A stretch of DNA of 64,000 nt from positions 62,001 to 126,000 of the forward strand of contig NZ_JBPAXY010000001.1 of NCBI RefSeq assembly GCF_050897975.1. Direction: 5' to 3'. The stretch comes from Pseudooceanicola sp050897975. GTDB lineage: Bacteria > Pseudomonadota > Alphaproteobacteria > Rhodobacterales > Rhodobacteraceae. The translations under genes were made by a program, and so were the position numbers. Under the pieces are notes generated by a model that was given only the letters and a program-made list of their open reading frames with translations, was not told where the DNA came from and made no database searches. Below, piece by piece: positions 58,955 to 64,000 of this stretch (the first letter of the stretch is position 1; each line of letters begins with the position of its first letter).

Positions 58955-60442
58955 TCAGCCGCGCCAGAAGCGCACCGTCAGCATGGCATAGACCACCATC
59001 AGTTCCAGCCGTCCGCAGAGCATCCCCACGATCAGCACCCATTTGGCGGTGTCGTTCAGCGGCCCGAAATTGCCCGCAGGCCCGATGATGTCCCCCAGCC
59101 CCGGCCCGATATTGGCCAGCGCCGTGGCCGCCCCGGACAGCGAGGTGATGAAGTCGAGCCCGGTCAGCGCCAGCGCCACCGAGAAGACCCCCACCGAAAC
59201 GGTGAAGAAGACGAAGAAGGACATGACCGAGGAGAGCACGTCTTCGTCCAGCTTCTTGCCATCATAGCGCAGCGAGAACACGCCGTGGGGCGAGTGGATG
59301 CGGCGGATCTGCGCTTTGATCGAGGCCAGCAGGATCTGATAGCGGAAGATCTTCACCGAACAGGCGGTCGAGCCCGCGCAACCGCCGACCAGACCGATGA
59401 AGAAGAACATCGTGATCAGGAAGGCGCCCCATTCCATGTAGTCGACCGAGGCATAGCCGGTGCCGGACATGATCGAGACGATGTTGAACAGGCTTTCGCG
59501 CACCGCCTGTTCCCAATGGTGCGGGAAGATATGCAGCAGCACGATGGCCGAGACGATCACCAGCACCACGATGGTGCCGATGAACCCATGCACCTGGGTA
59601 TCGCGGAAAAGGGCGATCCGGTTGCCGTTCAGCATCTGCACATAGCGCACGAAGGGCAGCGCGGCGGCGATCATGAAGAAGGAGGCGGCATATTCCATCG
59701 GCCCCTGGAAGGCGCCGAAGGACGCGTCAGAGGTGGAAAAGCCCCCGGTCGACATGGTGGTCAGCGCGTGCACCGTGGCGTTGTAGCTGTCCATTCCCAG
59801 CACCAAGTAGGTCAGCATACAAGCCACCGTCAGCCCGACATAGATCACCGAGATCTGCCCGGCGATGGCCGAGGCCTTGGGCAAGATCTTTCCCATGGTC
59901 TCGAAGGCCTCAGAGCGGAACATCTGCATCCCGCCGACCCGCAGTTCCGGCAGAAAGACCATGGCCACCACGATGATCCCGATGCCGCCCAGCCATTGCA
60001 GGATGCCGCGCCACAGGTTCAGCCCGCGCGGCAGGTCCTGAAGGTTGGAAAAGACGGTGGACCCGGTGGTGGTCATCCCTGACATGGCCTCGAAATAGGC
60101 GTCAGTGAAACTGGCCTCGGTGGCGCCCAGCACAAAGGGGATCGCGCCGAAAAGCGGCAGCATCGCCCAGAGGCCCGTCGTCAGGATGAAGGTCTGCTGC
60201 AGGGTCAGCCCCTCGCGCGCGCCGTTCTGGCAGGCCAGCGAGGTCAGCCCCCCCACGGTGAAGGTGATCAGGAAGCTTTCGAAGAACACCGGCCAGTGGC
60301 CGTTGCCATCGGCGATGTCCATCGCCAGCGGCACCAGCATGGTCAGCCCCAGCACCGCCACCAGCAGGCCGATCACATAGCCAATGGGCCGAAAGTCGAT
60401 CAGGGTCAGGCTTTGCCCCCGGGGCAGGTCGATCTGGGCCAT
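58955..60442 (-). CDS. TrkH-type potassium transporter membrane subunit
   Basis: A 495-residue K+ translocating protein with four M1-P-M2 repeats. Filter loops are visible: AMSGMTTTGSTVFSN, HALTTMSTGGFSTSDA, VSIMSGTGYASVDYME and ALANIGPGLGDIIGPAG; the family's LRLEGGMQMF-type segment is ELRVGGMQMFRSEAFETM. Together with a TrkA NAD-binding subunit (not here) it forms a Trk/Ktr K+ uptake system. ATG at 60442 is 5 bases past the ureG stop region, so it may be transcribed with the urease accessory genes. Confidence 0.93.
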   Translation of the reverse strand: MAQIDLPRGQSLTLIDFRPIGYVIGLLVAVLGLTMLVPLAMDIADGNGHWPVFFESFLITFTVGGLTSLACQNGAREGLTLQQTFILTTGLWAMLPLFGAIPFVLGATEASFTDAYFEAMSGMTTTGSTVFSNLQDLPRGLNLWRGILQWLGGIGIIVVAMVFLPELRVGGMQMFRSEAFETMGKILPKASAIAGQISVIYVGLTVACMLTYLVLGMDSYNATVHALTTMSTGGFSTSDASFGAFQGPMEYAASFFMIAAALPFVRYVQMLNGNRIALFRDTQVHGFIGTIVVLVIVSAIVLLHIFPHHWEQAVRESLFNIVSIMSGTGYASVDYMEWGAFLITMFFFIGLVGGCAGSTACSVKIFRYQILLASIKAQIRRIHSPHGVFSLRYDGKKLDEDVLSSVMSFFVFFTVSVGVFSVALALTGLDFITSLSGAATALANIGPGLGDIIGPAGNFGPLNDTAKWVLIVGMLCGRLELMVVYAMLTVRFWRG

Positions 60443-60446
60443 GGGA

Positions 60447-61073
60447 TCAGGCGGGCACGGCGAGGCCGCCGATCTCTTCCAGCAGGGTCAGCACCTGGTC
60501 CAGCCCCTCGCCCGTCTTGAGGTTGGTAAAGACGAAAGGCCGCGTACCGCGCTGCGCCTTGGCGTCGCGCTCCATCACCGACAGGTCGGCGCCCACATAG
60601 GGGGCCAGGTCGGTCTTGTTGATCACCAGGATGTCCGAGCGGGTGACGGCAGGGCCGCCCTTGCGCGGGATCTCTTCGCCGGCTGCCACGTCGATCACGT
60701 AGATCGTCACATCCGCCAGTTCCGGCGAGAAGGTGGCCGAGAGGTTGTCACCGCCCGATTCGACGAAGACCGCGTCCAGATCGGGGAAGGCCGCATTCAG
60801 CTCGTCGATGGCGGCCAGGTTGATCGAGGCATCCTCGCGGATCGCCGTATGGGGGCAGCCCCCCGTTTCGACGCCGCGAATGCGGTCCGAGCTGAGGGCC
60901 TGCATCCGCACCAGCGCCTCGGCGTCTTCCTGGGTGTAAATGTCGTTGGTGACCACGGCGATGGACAGATCGTCCCGCAGACGACGGCACAGGGCGGCGG
61001 TCAAAGAGGTCTTGCCGGCGCCCACCGGGCCGCCAAGGCCGATCCGCAGGGGGCCGTGAGGAGAGCTGGTCAT
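60447..61073 (-). CDS. ureG: Urease accessory GTPase
   Basis: UreG hydrolyses GTP to drive nickel insertion into urease with UreE, UreF and UreD. 208 residues. P-loop GLGGPVGAGKTSLTAALCRR (about 12-31), nickel site in ETGGCPHTAIREDASINLAA (CPH motif), ESGGDNLSATFSPELADVTI and INKTDLAPYVGADLSVMERD (NKxD GTP motif). The ATG at 61073 has GAGGT 6 bases upstream. ureF lies 50 bases upstream, same strand. Confidence 0.97.
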   Translation of the reverse strand: MTSSPHGPLRIGLGGPVGAGKTSLTAALCRRLRDDLSIAVVTNDIYTQEDAEALVRMQALSSDRIRGVETGGCPHTAIREDASINLAAIDELNAAFPDLDAVFVESGGDNLSATFSPELADVTIYVIDVAAGEEIPRKGGPAVTRSDILVINKTDLAPYVGADLSVMERDAKAQRGTRPFVFTNLKTGEGLDQVLTLLEEIGGLAVPA

Positions 61074-61123
61074 CGGGATACCTCGTGTCAGGTCGTGGTC
61101 GGTCGGGTCGTCAGGTCGTCGCG

Positions 61124-61774
61124 TCAGGAGCGGAAGAGCCGCGTGGTCAGCCCCTCCTGCCGCATCGCCGCAATGTCGGACATTACAGCACAAGAGCCAA
61201 GGGCGTCGAGGTCGCCCGGTGCCGCGTCCGCCGCCAGGGCCTCGCACAGCGGTTCCAGCGCCGACAGGATGCGCTGACCATCGGTCTGGCCCAGGGGCAC
61301 CAGGCGGATGGCGGCGGAGGTGAGGTTCGACAGAAAGGCCAGCAGATACAGGCGCAGGGTCATCTGCAACGGCAGATCCATCAGCCGCGCCGCCCGGCCC
61401 AGCACCACCGGATAGGGCGCGGGGTCCAGGGCGATCCCGTGCACCTGGGCCGTGGTGCGGGCAAAGGCCGCGCCCTGGGCCTCTGTCTCCAGCCGCCGGT
61501 TGGCCGAAGGGGCCAGGGCCGAGGCCAGCTCGGCGATCTCGACCAGCCTCTCGGGCGTCTCGGCGTGAAAGGCGGCGGCCAGCAGGATGGCATCGTTGCG
61601 CCCTGCCCCATGCAGGGCCACGTCACGCAGCCAGGCGCCGGTCTGCTCGGCATCGCCCAGCCAGCCCGCCGCCACCGCCGCCTCGATCCCGTGGGAATAG
61701 GCGAAGGCGCCCACCGGATAGGCGGGCGACAACCAGCGGTGCAGGATCAGCGCCGGATCAGTGGTCGCGGTCAT
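61124..61774 (-). CDS. ureF: Urease accessory protein UreF
   Basis: UreF bridges UreD and UreG in the urease activation complex. 216 residues, helical: LILHRWLSPAYPVGAFAYSH is the family's N-terminal block, followed by GIEAAVAAGWLGDAE, VHGIALDPAPYPVVLGRAAR and LLAFLSNLTSAAIRLVPLGQ with the C-terminal GSCAVMSDIAAMRQEGLTTR. The start was set at the ATG at 61774; this overlaps the end of ureE by 17 bases, so the genes are translationally coupled. Confidence 0.95.
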   Translation of the reverse strand: MTATTDPALILHRWLSPAYPVGAFAYSHGIEAAVAAGWLGDAEQTGAWLRDVALHGAGRNDAILLAAAFHAETPERLVEIAELASALAPSANRRLETEAQGAAFARTTAQVHGIALDPAPYPVVLGRAARLMDLPLQMTLRLYLLAFLSNLTSAAIRLVPLGQTDGQRILSALEPLCEALAADAAPGDLDALGSCAVMSDIAAMRQEGLTTRLFRS

Positions 61775-62573
61775 GATCACCCAGGGGGCCATGGCCGGGC
61801 GCCCGGGGGCCGCCGTCGCCATCCACATCCTCGGTCAGGGCGCCGAAATCGTCATGCGAGGAATGGTGATGCGTGTGCCCGTGGCCCTTGCGCGCCGTGC
61901 GGGCGCCGCGCGCCGTTTCATCCTCGGACTGGACGTCCGGGTCATCATGAGAGGAATGGTGATGGACGTGGCCATGACTGTGGCCATGGTCGTGCGAATG
62001 CCCATGGTCATGATCGTGATCGTGATCGTGATCGTGGGAATGGCTATGGCCGTGCCCGTGATCATGGGAATGGGAGTGCCCGTGTTCGCCGTCGTGCAGG
62101 GTGGCGCCATGTTCATGGGCATGGGTGCGCCCGTGGCCATAGGCCCCGCCCTCGGGCAGGAAGGGCGCCATCACGGTCTCGACCGTGGCGCCCAGGTGGC
62201 GCAGCATCTCGGCGATGACCTTGTCCTGACGAATGAACAGGGCCGAGGCGGTGATCTCGCAGGGGGTATGGCGGTTGCCGATGTGCCAGGCCAGGCGCGG
62301 CAGGGCCTCGCCGGTGACCTTCAGCAGCGGCTCGGGCGCGGCACGGATGCCGATCAGACGGTCATCCTCCAGGCGCAGGGCATCGCCCTCGTCCAGCGAC
62401 AGGGTTTGTGCCAGATCGGCGAGGATACGTTCCCCGCCGTCGGTCACAAGGCCCTTGCGCCGGAAGAAACGCTCTTCGTAGTCGAGCGTCACGAAATCGT
62501 CGAAACGGGGCGCGTCCATTTCGCCGGATCTGAGGGCTGTCAGGGCTCTCTTGACTGGGGCACGATCAGGCAT
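61758..62573 (-). CDS. ureE: Urease nickel chaperone UreE with extended His-rich tail
   Basis: UreE delivers nickel to urease apoenzyme. 271 residues: a normal UreE core in about 1-150 (DFVTLDYEERFFRRKGLVT, then LIGIRAAPEPLLKVTG, LAWHIGNRHTPCEI with the metal His, and IAEMLRHLGATVETV), then an unusually long C-terminal tail of about 120 residues with about 38 histidines, mostly as Gly-His, Ser-His and Asp-His pairs. The segment HHHSSHDD occurs twice. Part of it is coded by an ATCGTG hexamer tandem run (about 62012-62036). GGAGGT precedes the ATG. Overlaps ureF. Confidence 0.94.
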   Translation of the reverse strand: MPDRAPVKRALTALRSGEMDAPRFDDFVTLDYEERFFRRKGLVTDGGERILADLAQTLSLDEGDALRLEDDRLIGIRAAPEPLLKVTGEALPRLAWHIGNRHTPCEITASALFIRQDKVIAEMLRHLGATVETVMAPFLPEGGAYGHGRTHAHEHGATLHDGEHGHSHSHDHGHGHSHSHDHDHDHDHDHGHSHDHGHSHGHVHHHSSHDDPDVQSEDETARGARTARKGHGHTHHHSSHDDFGALTEDVDGDGGPRAPGHGPLGDHDRDH

Positions 62574-62660
62574 GACGCACCTCCGCTACCGGGAACCATT
62601 CCCTGACAGCCACTTGGCCCAGGCGGCGCGCCACGGCGCCCCGCATCGGCCAATCGGCGG

Positions 62661-62885
62661 TCAGACGTAGAACAGGTCGCGGAAGACGAAGGCCGGGATC
62701 TCGTCGCGGGTGATGCCCAGCTTGGCCAGTTCGGCGTCGGACTTGGCGCTCAGCGCGGCGATCTGCTCGGAGCGGGTGCGACGCTCCATGTAGGCGACCA
62801 GGCCCAGCGAGATGGAGTGGAAGAAGCCCGACAGCTTGGCGGAAATGCCGGCGGGGGCGGAAACGTGGCTGGAAACACTTGCCAT
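62661..62885 (-). CDS. DUF1127 small protein
   Basis: A 74-residue protein ending in a DUF1127 motif: RRTRSEQIAALSAKSDAELA and KLGITRDEIPAFVFRDLFYV. Such small arginine-rich proteins are often stress- or nutrient-controlled and in some alphaproteobacteria affect RNA and phosphate metabolism. The N-terminal half (VSSHVSAPAGISAKLSG) is unlike other members. GAGGT is 5 bases before the ATG. It lies between ureE and the secreted unknown protein of the urease cluster on the same strand. Confidence 0.82.
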   Translation of the reverse strand: MASVSSHVSAPAGISAKLSGFFHSISLGLVAYMERRTRSEQIAALSAKSDAELAKLGITRDEIPAFVFRDLFYV

Positions 62886-63136
62886 TGGGGACCTCGTGAG
62901 TGTCTGAAACGTCTGTTGGTTGACACTTACAATAGGTCAGCTCTTGCGCCCTTACCATTTTCATTCCTTCATTACCGTCATGCGTGCGCTGCAACGCAGA
63001 AAGCCTTGATTTGAAGGGCCGCGCAGACCCCTCTTGCAGCAGACGCATAGCTTGAGGCCGAGTGACGCTGCGTCGCAGCACGGCCGAAATCACGGGAAAA
63101 TCCACCCCACCAAGGGGTTAGCCCCGCCTGGCGGGA

Positions 63137-63152
63137 TCTTGTGATCACAAGA
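63137..63152. promoter_or_regulatory. Perfect 16-base palindrome in the urease cluster
   Basis: TCTTGTGATCACAAGA is its own reverse complement. It lies 19 bases past the stop of the secreted unknown gene. TTGT-N4-ACAA fits the operator of FCD-type GntR regulators; the inner TGTGATCACA also resembles a CRP half-site pair without spacer. No T-run follows, so it is not a usual terminator. A smaller inverted pair GCTGCG-T-CGCAGC lies at 63067-63079. Confidence 0.5.
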
Positions 63153-63170
63153 CTTCTCAACGATCCCCCC

Positions 63171-63800
63171 TCAGTTGCCCCATTGCGCCAGAAGCGCGGG
63201 ATAGGTCGTCATGCGCTCGGCGAAATCGACCGACTCGGGGTCCGCCAGATCGCGGTGGACGTCGGGAAAGGCCACGCCCAGCACCGGCACATAGAACATC
63301 CCCAGCACCTGGGCGCCATAGGCCGCGCTGCGGGTTTCGATGTCATAGGGGATCACGCCGAAGGTGCAATCGCCGATCTCGCGCTGTTCCTCGCGCCCGA
63401 AGGTATAGCTTTGCGTCTCGCTCAGGCTGTCGGTGCCCTGGGCCACCACCGCCTCGACCTGCCAGGACACGCCCTCGCGGGGCTCGGGGAATTCCCCCTG
63501 CCCGACCGCGTAGTGATAGGAAATCGTCAGCACCTCGGAGGCGGTGATCGCGGTCAGGGTCTGCGGATAGACCCCCTTCAGCATCAGGAACTGCTTGGTC
63601 AGCCCCTGTTCGCCCAGCTCGTAGTACGAGGCCAGATAGGCGGTGGTGCCGAAAGCCACGTTGATACTTTCCTCGCCCGCCACCGTGCTGGAATAGACGA
63701 TCCCCGCCGAGAGGTCGTCGGCTGTCGGGCAGCGGGCCAGCGCCGCCCCGGCCAGCGCGACCACAGGCAGGGCCAGGCAGATTGCGGCGGCGGGGCGCAT
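63171..63800 (-). CDS. Unknown secreted protein in the urease operon
   Basis: A 209-residue exported protein: the signal peptide (cleavage after ALA, about residue 22) is followed by RCPTADDLSAGIVY and beta-rich sequence (ESINVAFGTTAYLASYYEL, LTKQFLMLKGVYPQTLTAIT, YTFGREEQREIGDCTFG and AQVLGMFYVPVLGVAFPD). Two cysteines after the signal could pair. No family recognised; similar unknown proteins occur within Rhodobacteraceae urease operons. The ATG shares a base with the ureC stop (TGATG), so it is coupled to ureC translation. Confidence 0.75.
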   Translation of the reverse strand: MRPAAAICLALPVVALAGAALARCPTADDLSAGIVYSSTVAGEESINVAFGTTAYLASYYELGEQGLTKQFLMLKGVYPQTLTAITASEVLTISYHYAVGQGEFPEPREGVSWQVEAVVAQGTDSLSETQSYTFGREEQREIGDCTFGVIPYDIETRSAAYGAQVLGMFYVPVLGVAFPDVHRDLADPESVDFAERMTTYPALLAQWGN

Positions 63801-64000
63801 CAGAACAGGAAGTAGCGCTGCGCCATCGGCAGCACCTCTGCTGGTTCGCAGGTCAGCAGCTCGCCATCGGCGCGCACCTCGTAGGTCTCGGGGTTCACCT
63901 CGACATGGGGCGTGGCCGAGTTGAGCTTCAGATCCTTCTTGCCGATCTGGCGGGTGTTCAGCACCGCGATGGTCTCTTTCTCCAGCCCCAGCTTGCCCGC
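63800..64000 (-). CDS. ureC: Urease alpha subunit, C-terminal end (partial)
   Basis: The last 66 residues of UreC, the nickel-containing catalytic subunit; the rest lies beyond the window's right edge. AVLNTRQIGKKDLKLNSATP, HVEVNPETYEVRADGELLTC and EPAEVLPMAQRYFLF match the conserved UreC C-terminus. The stop overlaps the start of the secreted unknown gene by one base. ureA, ureB and ureD should lie to the right. Confidence 0.96.
   Translation of the reverse strand, partial: AGKLGLEKETIAVLNTRQIGKKDLKLNSATPHVEVNPETYEVRADGELLTCEPAEVLPMAQRYFLF

Noticed and set aside
57368..60082. A 904-codon open frame on the plus strand opposite cysG and the TrkH gene
   Set aside because: The composition is His/Gly/Arg-rich without hydrophobic periodicity, and both opposite genes have clear family motifs.
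62010..62040. ATCGTG tandem run considered as a non-coding microsatellite or CRISPR-like repeat
   Set aside because: It is in frame within ureE and encodes Asp-His pairs of the metal-binding tail.

Overview
The window is a contiguous piece of a high-GC alphaproteobacterial chromosome, almost certainly Rhodobacteraceae and most like Paracoccus. The best taxonomic clue is cycA (cytochrome c550 with an acidic C-terminal tail) directly upstream of the aa3 oxidase subunit I gene ctaD, the layout known from Paracoccus denitrificans. The NDUFA12-type complex I subunit, the split GlyQ/GlyS synthetase followed by a PPDK-like gene, a CtrA box and an FNR box agree with this. No phage, transposon, integrase or CRISPR array is visible, so this is mostly core chromosome with one accessory catabolic block and part of a urease locus.

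Layout. 1-6 kb: end of accC, aat, a DUF2155 protein, mlaD, an NDUFA12-like protein, ridA, clpX and clpP. 6-15 kb: a DUF1045 protein, tesB, an MFS transporter, a phosphoesterase, and an ATPase/binding protein/fused permease ABC operon ending in a small NTPase, then tRNA-Leu(GAG). 15-23 kb: a secreted peptidoglycan-binding protein divergent from lipB, then cycA, ctaD, DUF2244 and DUF3008 genes, a GatB/YqeY protein and carA. 23-34 kb: a membrane glycosyltransferase preceded by a CtrA box, a GntR regulator, a HAD nucleotidase, a UbiH-type hydroxylase, two tandem Lrp/AsnC regulators divergent from ilvC, and a sensor kinase/FixJ-type regulator pair.

34-47 kb: folP, a long folB, flavodoxin and an NADP-dependent reductase run leftward. 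Diverging from the reductase is a three-gene rightward operon: a lone Rieske protein, an oxygenase alpha subunit that has lost its Rieske cluster motif, and an unknown 160-residue protein. Converging on it is a leftward operon with a TRAP transporter (dctPQM), a glutamine-synthetase-like ligase and a 5-carboxymethyl-2-hydroxymuconate isomerase-like tautomerase, divergent from an IclR regulator. Together these look like an uptake and degradation module for an unidentified small organic acid or amine. The split oxygenase is the most unusual system I see.

47-64 kb: a SleB-type cell wall hydrolase, a PPDK-like protein, glyS with a low-GC insertion, an outer membrane beta-barrel protein, a DUF6446-like protein, glyQ, a secreted protease-like protein whose whole catalytic triad appears lost, cysG with a structured leader, a TrkH potassium transporter, and ureG, ureF, ureE (very long His-rich tail), a DUF1127 protein, an unknown secreted protein and the 3' end of ureC. 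Convergent gene pairs are usually separated by clear intrinsic terminators.
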